A stretch of 64,000 nucleotides of DNA from Pseudoscleropodium purum. Its lineage: Eukaryota; Streptophyta; Bryopsida; Hypnales; Brachytheciaceae. The notes beneath the pieces were generated by a model. The model had not been told where the DNA came from and did no database searches. It saw only the letters and a program-made list of their open reading frames with translations. Both the position numbers and the translations under genes were made by a program. The stretch's first letter is position 1. The number at the start of each line of letters is the position of its first letter. The stretch is from positions 47,296,243 through 47,360,242 of the forward strand of contig OZ017796.1 of NCBI GenBank assembly GCA_963969395.1. The letters are read 5' to 3'. Shown here one piece after another: positions 24,550 through 34,034 of this stretch.

Positions 24550-25228
24550 ATTAGGGTGGTTTACCTTACAGTTAATGTTGTATTAAGGTGTGAGGCTCAA
24601 ACTCCAATAGGGCATCAAAAAGCAATCATGACTTAGAGGTACATTTTACTTTCTTCAATGTACCACTATGCACATTTCAAGAGGTGGTTGTTTTTGATGA
24701 CTACAAATGACCACTTTTTTTCAACTTCCAAAATTTGTAATGAATTCTACAAAGGTTAAAAAAAATATGAAACGAATTGGATTAGATGTCAATTCCACTT
24801 GTTTTTTGAGGAAAATTTACTGAATTTTTTTTCAAGATGTTTAGGGCCACTTCACACATGGGCCCAAGGTTGAGAGTTCATCGGCCTCCATCAATCAAAT
24901 TTCAGAAAACCCCAACTTTGGCCTCTCGACCCTTCACACAAGGTAGCACAAGCCAAAGTCCATTGCCCTCCCAAGTGCCTACATGAAAGCCCAAGCTTCT
25001 ACGTGGCAATGGCCTCATGATGAACCTTCGACCAAAATTTGAGTTGCCACAAAGTGGCGACTCAAACTTTGGTCAAGAGTCCATCGAATTGCCCATTTAT
25101 TGCCCATTTCTTTGGACTCTCGCCCAAAATTTGACCATGAACTCCCACAACCTCTCGACTTGGTTGGTCCAGGTGTGAAGCACCCCTTAGTCTCCCTTAG
25201 ATGGTTCATTTACGGACCTCTTACCTTA
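24550..25228 (+). repeat. Dispersed repeat related to 47195-47525 and 60279-60590, interrupted
   Basis: Before 24840 it shares 'attggattagatgtcaattc', 'cacttgt' and 'gaaaatttact' with the copy at 60279. After 25200 it resumes with 'atggttcatttacggacct'. The gap is filled by a separate inverted-repeat element (24842-25189). Confidence 0.55.
24842..25189. mobile_element. 348-bp hAT-like inverted-repeat element
   Basis: The left end TAGGGCCACTTCACACATGG and the reversed right end TAAGGGGTGCTTCACACCTG form an imperfect inverted repeat of about 24 bp. It sits in a repeat that is continuous elsewhere. The TA(A)GGG start fits hAT. I could not find an 8-bp target duplication. Within it, 25030-25074 is a strong hairpin with 21-bp arms (19 of 21 paired: GACCAAAATTTGAGTTGCCAC against its near complement) and an AAA loop. 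Confidence 0.6.
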
Positions 25229-26071
25229 CCATTTAAAGGAGTTCTCCACTACAGTACCTGCAAGTAGAGAAGATGCTGCAGTAATCAATGACTACCGTAC
25301 CACTGAGCTTATCTTTCAGAAAATCGTTCTGGATATGCAATTGCAGGACCTTCAAACAAGTGGCATGTCAGCATATCTACGAGGCATGTGCTCATGAAAT
25401 CCACAATACAGAAGAAACAAAGTACAACAAGCTTTAACCCCTAAATGCCTGAGGCCTTCAGTTTTTGAGCTTTTTGGAATTTGCTCTAAAGTGAATTAGA
25501 AGCCAATGTAATTTTGGTAAGTTTTATCAATTTTTTATGAATTGTAAACATTCAAATTTAAACTAGACATGTAAGAGATCACATGGGAAAAGAAAATATA
25601 ACAATATCACTTATGGATTCAAAGATTACAATGTTTGATCATGAGAGTGTTAGAAATCATGAAAGTGATTTGAAGTCTTTCAATCTTCTTTTCACTTGAC
25701 AAAACTAAAAAGAGTGGTCACCAAAAAAATACAAGGTTAAAGGATATAATGGCATGTATAACCCCAATCAATTTAAGGCTTCTCAAAATCTACTCTACAA
25801 TTTTTTTAAGTGAATTTTTTAAATGATTTTTTCTCCAAGTTCTAGTGTGTTTGGACTCACTTCCAAAAACCCTCAACACTAGAAAATCAAGATTTGTAAT
25901 TGACATCCTTGTACAAAATCTTGAATAGAAAAAACATAATCATTCATTTTCAAAATCAGATTTTTGATGCTAAAACTAGACTTCAAACTACGTAGTACAA
26001 ACTACAAAAAATTGTAATTTAGTAAGTTTTTATTTAACTTCACAGTTAGTATTGTCAACACCATAATTTGG

Positions 26072-27734
26072 GGCCAAGGGGATTCCCCCCTCTACTGCCC
26101 TGCCTAGTTGGATGACAAAGGAATGGGGTCTGTTTCCATTCCCTTCGTCATCTTGCCCAAACAACTTCTATCCCTACAGATTCCGACCTCTTATCCACTT
26201 TGACTTCCTTCCCTCTCCAACCTCCCTCCTTCTAGAGCCTTGGTCGTCCTCCACTTTTGCTTGGAGACTTCATGTTGTCCTTTCCTCTTGCCACTATAGA
26301 ATCATGTGTTTTTATGACAAATTTTTCTAGACATCCACCTGTTTTCATGTTGACAATAATGTTAAATGTGACATCTTGTTGTTATATTTGACATTGTTGT
26401 TAATAAAAAAAGAAATGGATGTTTATAAAAATGTGTCATAAAAAACATGGGTTTCTTATAGTGTCCATCCCTTCTCTCCCAATGTTGATCATCATTGAGC
26501 TACAAGAGCTTTGAAAATGAATGATGATTGTCACCAAGCTGCAAGAATTCTCAACATGATTACAAGCTTGATTATTGCATTTGATGGTACAACATAGAGG
26601 TGTTTGCAATCTTAATTAGGCTCCATGAAAAATGGATCTAAAGTTACGGCAAAGTTTGAAAGATTCTTGTTTAGTGATATCAATGTCTATGTATCTTAAG
26701 CTTGAGCTGTGTGATGAATGCTTTGGTTGGTCTCATTTTGTATTGACTGCAATTGAAATCTGCAAGGCCAAATCCTTTAAAAGAACATATATAGACCAAG
26801 TGGACAAACTCCAATTAAAGTTGTTGTATATCTAATATTTCAGCAATACTTGTGGAAGAGAAGCCTTCGAGAGTGCAACTTGTGTAGATTTCATCAATAC
26901 TGAGAGTATCACAAATTGCGACTCTGGAAATAGGACTCATCCCAAGCAAGATTGAAAATTCATCCTAAGCAAGGTGGAAAACTTTACTTGGAGTACATAG
27001 GACTCGTTAAATGTTTTCATCACCAACTCCCATTCCAAGTATAGGCTACACTCATGAAGATGAAGAAAACAAAAATATTCAAATGAAATGGAAGCATGAT
27101 CAAATCACCAAAATGTGTAAATCAAAATTGAATCATATGTAGCAACCATGAATAATTTGCCTCTGGGAATATGAAATCAACTGACCCTTCTAATCTGGCA
27201 AATTCTTAGATTGTTTGCATCGTTCAAGTGAAGGAAGCCTTGTAGATAATGAACCTTAATTTCTTAATATATGCCCAAGCTTTAGTAATGGGCATCGTTA
27301 GGTGTAAATCCAAGCCATTTGAAAATAATTGGATTCTAATAAAATATATAGGTTAAAGTTTTGATGGATTCCTTCCCAAGGTGACGTTTTGAGGTGAGTT
27401 TGCATATTATTTTGTTACCCGTTTTCCCAAATCCACCTTTCACGGAGCCTAATCAAGATGGAAAACACCTCTCTGCGATACCATTGAAATTTAGTGTTTA
27501 AAGAAGAAGTGGTCACTTCAGAGTTCGTAGGGGAGAGACCAACAAGAGCTCCGGGCAAAAGTGAAGGACGACATAAGCTTCGGGAGGGGAACGAGGTCGA
27601 AGAGGGGAAGGAGGTCGGAGTCCTGAGGGGGCAGGAGTCGCTCGGGTAGGATGATGGAGTCAGAGGATGGAAACAGATGCCCCATTGCTCCGTCATCCAA
27701 AGACGGGGCAATAGAGGGGTCAATCCCCCTGGCC
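26072..27734. mobile_element. Mutator-like element with long inverted repeats, 1663 bp, non-autonomous
   Basis: The ends read GGCCAAGGGGATTC and, reversed from the right, GGCCAGGGGGATTG. Pairing continues with CCCCTCTA(C/T)TGCCC and GGATGAC for over 200 bp, and again further in (gaggtgttt...cttaattaggctcc at about 26597-26622 against 27440-27470). Flanks ATAATTTGG (26063-26071) and AGAATTTGG (27735-27743) match at 8 of 9, a Mutator-type 9-bp duplication. The core at about 26650-27420 is unique in the window and encodes no transposase I recognise. The 127-codon minus frame at 27415-27798 is mostly inverted-repeat sequence. A related deletion derivative lies at 51102-51336. Confidence 0.82.
26292..26464. 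mobile_element. CACTA-like MITE, 173 bp (copy 2), nested in the Mutator-like element
   Basis: The ends are CACTATAGAATCATGTGTTT and, reversed, CACTATAAGAAACCCATGTT, followed by pairing TTTTATGACA arms. It has the same length class and inner 'acatccacctgttttcatgt' arm as 12853-13028. Its position inside the left inverted repeat of the 26072 element means it arrived after that element formed. Confidence 0.7.
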
Positions 27735-27767
27735 AGAATTTGGTGCCTCTGGACATTTGGGGGTTAA

Positions 27768-29068
27768 GTGAAACGAACGGAAGCGGACTCCACAACACAC
27801 AAGGAAAAGCTTGGAGGGAAAAGGAGAGAAGGAGTCACTTGTGTGGAACAAGAGTGGTTGCGTGCAGATTGCGATGTCGGGGTGCTATGCAGGGCCCATG
27901 TTTAGTACCGTTTGGTGGGCTTGGGGCTGTCGTTTGTGTTGGCAAGTTGGAAGAGGTTTCCTGCACTGCTCTTGTTGCCGGAGGATCGATCACAGCATCA
28001 TCCATACCGTGGCTTTCCTGTTTGTGAGTCTGCTTTAATTGGGGTCCGCTGGTGTGGCCTGCTTGTGGCATGGCGCCGAACAAGGTCCTGGCATGGGAGT
28101 GGGGCTTCTGTTTTCGTATGCTACATTCTTGTAGTTGAGACTGGCTGATTCGATGGCCTCGGGTTCATTGCGCTGGAAGGCTTCCACTTGGGCTCCTCGC
28201 CGGGGTACTTGGGTGTCCGACTTTTGTAATTTAGGGTTGTGGAGATTCTTTCGAAGAGGAGGATACCCTCTGAAAGCCTGAGTGCTGGAACGGTAACTTA
28301 GTGGACCATACAATCAGGTGTGTACAATTAGAGAATAGCTAGCGAGTCCGGCGCTTACTTGACGCGTGAGCATAGATCATTGCATTGTAATAGTCTGGAT
28401 TCATGTTAGTCCAAAGAATGAGAATCCAAGGGCAATGGATGCTGAATTCAGACGATGAGGTGAACTCTACTTTGATGCCACTATTGGCATTTAGATTGTG
28501 ATCATTTAAGTTATTGATCATTCAAGCGCGAAAAGGAGAAGACTTGATTTCCAACAGTGCCGGCACATGCTCTCAGAAGAAGTATCGATTCTTGAATACC
28601 GATATGCACTTGCACATAAAAATCGGTCTGTTCATGTTGGTCACATGAGTGGTGGTTACAGTATTAACCAATGATGGGTCAGAAGTAAGAGTACATGAGG
28701 AGAGAATTGCACTGTCAAATTTGCTGTAAAGAGTTCAAAGTTCTGAGTGAGTCAAGATAACCTAACAGGTTCGAAATCTGAATTAGCAATTGGTGGCCAA
28801 CAAAAAAATTATGCACTGCTAATTTACATGGAGTCACGAGATGTCCGACTCTCAGCTCGCAAATGCCGGAACTGAGAGATTCGGCATAATCCTCAAGCCC
28901 TGGGAGAAGTAACTCTAGTCAATTTTTAAGGCTGCTGTAAATTAAGAGCCTGTTCACTTTGGATCCCATTTGCAGCCAACAAGGTATGACGCCCTGATGC
29001 CCAAACCACATACATCTATTATATTCTCAAGCAACCCCTTGCCCGGAGTGATTCATCTGGTCTCCTTT
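27768..29068. other. Moderate-GC stretch without a recognisable gene
   Basis: Composition rises toward genic levels at 27770-28560. Open frames on both strands overlap and reach 116 codons, but no domain, signal or splice structure can be supported. The right part (28900-29068) is the 3' flank of the receptor kinase gene. Confidence 0.3.
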
Positions 29069-32000
29069 TTAGCTTGTCGATGCGGTGTTGTACATGGTGC
29101 TTGCATTTGAAGTCCATGATAGGTTGTTTGGTGGGTTTATGGAGATGTAGTCAAATTGGGGTTTTGAGAGAGGTACTTCGGGAAGGTGGATGTCGTCATT
29201 AAGGATGAGCAGCACTTGACGCATGGAAGGTCGCATGGCAGGACTGGGGTGAGAGCACAAAAGCCCCAAACACAACACTTTGGTCATTTCATTGATATTG
29301 AAATTCCCTCCAAGGTGTGCATCTGCTGCATCTAGAATGTGCAAGCTTCCCCACAATTGCCACACATGCTCCACCAATAGTTTCACCTCCCCTTCTTCGT
29401 GGTAGTCTGGTAGATGGGTTTCTTCCCGCAAGCCACTTCTAGCAAGAAAGCCCCAAAGCTATACACATCCGTCAGCTCTGTTTGTTTAATTGCATCAAAA
29501 GAATGTTTCCAAATTGGCCACCTGCATTAGATAAAACTCTATTTATTTGATCCATGAGTTCCTAAATTGTGTACCGCTGACATTGATAAATGCTTGAATT
29601 TATGAAATGTGGAGTGCATACCACATAATATATTGTATCACTAAAAATAAATAAATAAATAAATAATTTTAAAAAAAAAAATTAATTTTAAAATTAAATC
29701 AATATATATATATATATCATGCAAATTCAATTTTTTTAAAGGTTCTATAATAGTGAATTTAGGAACTAAGAGTCTAAGGCACCAAGTGACCATGAAGGTA
29801 GTTCCTTTTGGTCCCAACTAGGTGATATTATATTGAAATGCAATTAAAGGATTTTAATGCCAATGGGTAGGGATTTTCAACCAAAGGCAAAAAGAAAATA
29901 ATCTAATTTGATGCAAGAAATGACAACTAATAGAATTGTACAAATCTATCAAGAAAACCATTTTAGAAATGCACATACATGGCCATAGAACAAAAGTCAG
30001 TATCCACATGTGATACATGCTTGTGACACCTACAACATACCAAAAAGAACAAAAAAAAAGGAAAGGAATTACATGTGTGGAACAATTCTGGAGCAAAGTA
30101 ACCAAAGGTGCCTGCTACATTGGTGCTTTTAGGGGCCAACAAGCTGTGGTTATAACACCGGGCCAAGCCAAAGTCCCCCAAACGTGCATTAAATTTGGCA
30201 TCCAACATCACATTGGCAGCCTTCACATCACGATGGATGATGCGTTCTTCACACTTAGTGTGTAGGTACACCAATGCCGTAGCCACATCCACTACCACTT
30301 TGAACCTACATATTTACAAACATTATTTTAATAGTCACTTAGAAAAATCTCAATAAATTGTGTCAATTTATAGTTTAAGTGATGTTTAGCATATATAATC
30401 CTCTTCTGAAAATGACACAATGTAATAATTTAAGCTAGAGACGGATTCTACTATATATCTATACTTGAGACCAAGCTTCAAGTGTCAAATGGTGTAGTTG
30501 CTTCAGTTCTTTTACATAGAAAAATCCATTCCATGTCATAGTTCCAAACATGGTAAGCCACTTGAATTAGGATTGGGCTTATTCCCTTATATACAATTGT
30601 CTAACATTAATCAATTTACTCAATAGAAGATTTCAATGATCACTCAATCAGCAAAGATCTTCTTGTCTTGACTCATAAACATTGTGCTTAAAAACTCAAT
30701 TTGAAGCATAAGCATGGCAAAATATTGTACATACATTGCATATTGTGAGGCTCGGCATATAGATTAATTTTAAACCACTTCTAAAATTATAATATATTCC
30801 TAAATCAAATGAGTGTCATACCTTCTCTCCCAAGGGAATGCAACAACCACTTCTTTGTCCACAACGACTAATTTGCTCGTCCCTTGGTTATCCTCAGTAC
30901 TTGGCAAGTTTGTCGTTGGAGAGGAGGAGCCAAATAGATGCTTGCCAAGGCTACCTTGTGGCATGTAATCATAAACTAGAAGAAGCTCACCTTCCTCATG
31001 GCACCAGCCCTGCAAACGTACCAAATTGCGGTGACAGATTTTGCCAATGCTCACCACCTCCGCCACAAACTCACGCTCGCCTTGACTGGAGTCTGGCGCC
31101 ACGCGTTTGACGGCCACATACTGTTGGTTGCCCGGCAAGAAGCCTTTGTACACACTCCCGAAGCCTCCTCGCCCTAGCACTTGCTTGGGGCCGAAGTTCT
31201 TCGTGGCCATGGCCAGTTCCTTGTACGTGAACTTGTGCGGATCCGCGTCTCCCAAGTCGTCCGGGTCAATTTTGAACCTCCATCCACGCCTCTCCATCCA
31301 CCGAGAGTAGCACTTGTACAGCAGTGCGTAGATGGTCGCCATGGCTGTGAGCGACACCAGACTCGCCGATAGTAGGACTTCGAATGTGTGTGTCTCGAAG
31401 ATAGTGGAGTGCCACCGTCGATGGCAGGGGAGGGAGGCACTGGGGGCAGCGGGCCAGGTGGAAGTCCTCAGACTCCAACGATCAATCCATAGATTGCCAT
31501 CTCCTAGTGGCGGAACGGCATTATTTATAGTGAAGCCAACATACATGTGTTCATTGATCACATCATAGAGATCGACCTGGTAACTCAAGGAGTTGGAAGG
31601 AATCTTAGCGGTCGCATTGTACCACATCATAGATGATCCCGGACGCTCTTCGTCGCTCACAGGACATTCGAGCCGACTCATGTCAGTCGTCCTTACATTC
31701 AGAATCTGCGATGAAGCATCATAATCTATCCACACTTGCAACATCCAGCTACGACTGAAGTCTTTCGGTCCCTGTAGAGAAACCCAACTGGTTGAATTCA
31801 TGCTGTTGATGTTGATTCCGATGTGAAACCCTTCATTCGGGTCCGAGAACTCGGGGCTCTTCACAAAGTCGAATTCGACTGCAAAAGTATGCGATTTAGG
31901 GTCGCCATTGGATGTGGCGTTGAGCAGGCCTAGGTAGCCTCCATCGCCGCCTACAGATGTACTCGGGTGGGGAAGCATGGCGAAGGTGAAGCCTTCGAGA

Positions 32001-32326
32001 TCGTTCCGTGCGGATCTTCCATAGCCCAACTGGTTCGTCCTGGGGTTGCCAAGATCGATCATGGCTATGAATTTTGTGCTGAAGGAGAAAACGGGACCAG
32101 TTGCATTCTCCTTGAACCGGATTTTTTCTGGATAGAGGCATGCGGTTCGCAATCCGTGACTCAAATTGCAAACATGCATTTCATCATTCAGTATCTCCTG
32201 AGTCATATCTGGGATGTCGACGAAGGGTTCAGACGCCTGAGCAGCGTCGACAACCAAGTTGTCGAGCAGTAACATTACAACAGAAAGCAGCACCACGCTA
32301 CCCACGCGGTGGAGGCGGAGCCCCAT
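29069..32326 (-). CDS. L-type lectin-domain receptor-like serine/threonine kinase, with a probable frameshift near the C-terminus
   Basis: Exon 1 (32326 to 30822; an earlier in-frame Met is at 32380, but the 32326 start gives the better signal peptide) encodes a secretion signal, a legume-lectin domain with FVDIPDMTQEILNDE and FAVEFDFV, a transmembrane segment (VLLSASLVSLTAMATIYALL) and the kinase N-lobe: FTYKEL, GRGGFGSVYKG and the ATP-binding Lys in VAVKRV. The donor is AAG|GTATGA (30822/30821). Exon 2 starts at 30305 (TGTAG|GTTC) in phase and encodes IIHRDVKAANVMLD and GDFGLA, then GTFGYFAPE. The last exon or exons (about 29524 to 29069) encode ELTDVYSFGAFLLEVACGKK and EVKLLVEHVWQLWG to a stop at 29069. 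Between GKKPI and HEEGEV the frame shifts by 1 nt (about 29405-29418), so the gene is either damaged or carries a sequence error. It would be an RD-type plasma-membrane receptor kinase of the kind involved in defence or development. Confidence 0.88.
29520..29970. other. Second intron of the receptor kinase gene
   Basis: It lies between the exon ending at ...GYFAPE (donor near 30050) and the DVYSFG exon. The acceptor TGCAG|GTGGCC, about 29524, restores frame but makes an 18-residue link before TDVYSFG, longer than the usual dozen or so, so this acceptor is not certain. The intron holds (TAAA)n near 29648-29665 and (TA)n at 29701-29717. Confidence 0.45.
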
Positions 32327-32380
32327 GATAAAACTCTCACCCCTTGCTACTAGAAGCCTTGTGTAGAATTCGATTCGCAC

Positions 32381-33650
32381 CAGAATAATTTAACTTGGAA
32401 TAACTTTGGAGACCCGTAGTCATTCGTTATGGAACTGGTCTTAGAATTATGACGGACTCTACGGGTTTTCTCCCCTGAGAGATCTCTATTCAATATTAAA
32501 TAAGGACAGCAACAGTTGAATTCGACCCTAAACCGGCAAACTTTAACTACGGGACGGCAGACAGGTCCGCACTCAAATCGACAAGCTACGACAGTTTGCA
32601 TTGCAGCCCCATGACTGGAAATAGCGGAGTTGCTCAAAACCACCTGCAATTTTCTGCTCTGGCGGTGCTCCAAATGGGAATATGGAACTGTAAGAAGATA
32701 TCAAGCTCGGTCCAGATAGAGCAGCAAGCGCCAGGTATTAGAAGCACTGTCTAGTTTGTCAAATTCCAGTCCGTGTGCAATTTGCATTCGCAGCTCTGAC
32801 TCTCCGGAAGTGTCCTGCTCCTGATCTAGTGGAAATTCAAGGCTTGTGAATTGCAACATCAATGCTAATTTTTCCTCCGAAATTTTCCTTGTCGAAGGAC
32901 GAGCAAGCCAGCACGCAACTATTTTGTGGTTCACAGCAAGCAAGCATTGAACTTGGGGCAAGGAAAACTTTGGGTTGCTTCCACTCCGCGTTCTGTCAGA
33001 CCGGATTCCAGAAAATAATGTTGGTCTGTTTTCCAAATAATGTCAGTCCGGACTCCAAATAATGTTATACTCTTTTCTAAATTTTTCCAGGTTTCATCAT
33101 TGGTGATATATCATATTTGAATCCGAATTTTATCATCGGGTATTTCCGACACGATTGGGGTTGTGCAACCCAGCCAACATGTTGTTAACCTACAGGTGGA
33201 CTGAGTGAGTGAGCTTTTAATTGTGCTCGGGGCAAAGGTGCAACTGCTTGCTTGGGAAACTACGCCTATCTGTGACACTGTTACAAAACTGATATCATTG
33301 AATTCTCACGTGTAGCAAGGCGCAAGAAAAACATATTGATCCCACAGAAAAGCAAATATCTTGCAGTTGACATTATCAAAGTATCTAATATTCCTTCCAC
33401 ACATTCTCAAACTAATCCATATTCCATAGCAAATTATGTAGCAAAATATTCAACAAATTCAATTTTTTAATGTTTTGGCTCTTTGTACTAGATGGAATGT
33501 TTTGAGTAAGAACAATCTGCTGATCAATTTCATGTCTGTTTAAGAGTTCGGGTTTACGAGAAACAGCAAGATTGCACTGACGATGAATACAAAACGTAGG
33601 ACAGACAGGATGGATGCCGCCGGTACTTGAATCAGTTGATGAAATCTTAA
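32381..33650. other. 5' flank of the receptor kinase gene
   Basis: No gene is supported. Short frames on both strands overlap. A motif 'ccaaataatgt' or close variants recurs three times within 33005-33065 with about 30-bp spacing. This could be a small direct repeat or a regulatory cluster. Confidence 0.3.
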
Positions 33651-34022
33651 GGTAGGTCTCGAGCTCCTCGGTACTCGGAAGAAATCAATGAAGCAGTGAA
33701 TAAACTTTCAAATGAAGCAACACTCGACAGGGAATATATTGCAATTCGTAGCCCATCAAAAGAATCATGGGGTGAGCAGCACACTATTGTAGGAAAATAG
33801 TAATCCTTCGTCTCGAACCATCGTGAATGGTCGATCCGCAACTCTTCTAGACCTAGAACTAAGGAACTACCCAATGTTTACCCCAAACCTAAGTATGAAA
33901 ATGGTGTGTTGATTATTACCCTCATAGACCTTGATCATAACGTGATGGACGAAATGGTCAAGGACTATGAAGGCTCCTCAATCGACGGCGAATGGTCCGT
34001 GAAGAAATTGGAGAAAGAATAA
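33651..34022 (+). pseudogene. Unidentified coding-like relic, one frame with two adjacent stops
   Basis: One plus-strand frame is open from 33651 to a TAG-TAA pair at 33798-33803 and then again to TAA at 34020-34022. Its composition looks coding. The first half includes YSEEINEAVNKLSNEATLD and EYIAIRSPSKESWGEQHTIV. The second includes ELPNVYPKPKYENGVLIITL, then IDLDHNVMDEMVKDYEG and EWSVKKLEKE. There is no upstream ATG in frame. It may be a 3' exon of a lost gene or a retroposed fragment. It ends 12 bases from the stop of the zinc-finger gene, which runs toward it. I do not recognise the family. Confidence 0.4.
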
Positions 34023-34034
34023 TGTAACCTTGCG

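Larger units (their letters stand above)
25434..27767 (+). mobile_element. TTAA-ended (piggyBac-like) element, P1 family copy D, split by a 1.66-kb insert
   Basis: The left end is TTAA then CCCCTAAATGCCTGAGGCC (25434-). The right end is found 2.3 kb away as GGTGCCTCTGGACATTTGGGGG then TTAA (27764-27767). Removing the nested element 26072-27734 and one 9-bp duplication leaves about 662 bp, matching the 649 bp of copy C. The split therefore explains the odd isolated end at 27744-27767. Confidence 0.78.

Noticed and set aside
24834..25197. 8-bp target duplication around the hAT-like element
   Set aside because: Left flank aagatgtt and right flank gtctccct do not match; the class call rests on termini only and is kept at moderate confidence.
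27415..27798. 127-codon minus-strand frame
   Set aside because: Most of it is the right arm and terminus of the Mutator-like element and it reads across the element border into P1 sequence, so it is not a gene as it stands.
29863..30105. 83-codon minus frame with MVTLLQNCSTHVIPFLF
   Set aside because: It reads from the end of kinase exon 2 into intron sequence in another frame; the true frame there encodes DFG to APE.
31896..32328. Plus-strand and alternative minus-strand frames of 60-100 codons
   Set aside because: They are shadows of the lectin-domain exon on the minus strand.
33647..33874. 75-codon minus frame opposite the plus-strand relic
   Set aside because: The plus frame is longer, continues after the paired stops and has better protein composition; the minus frame has no motif.
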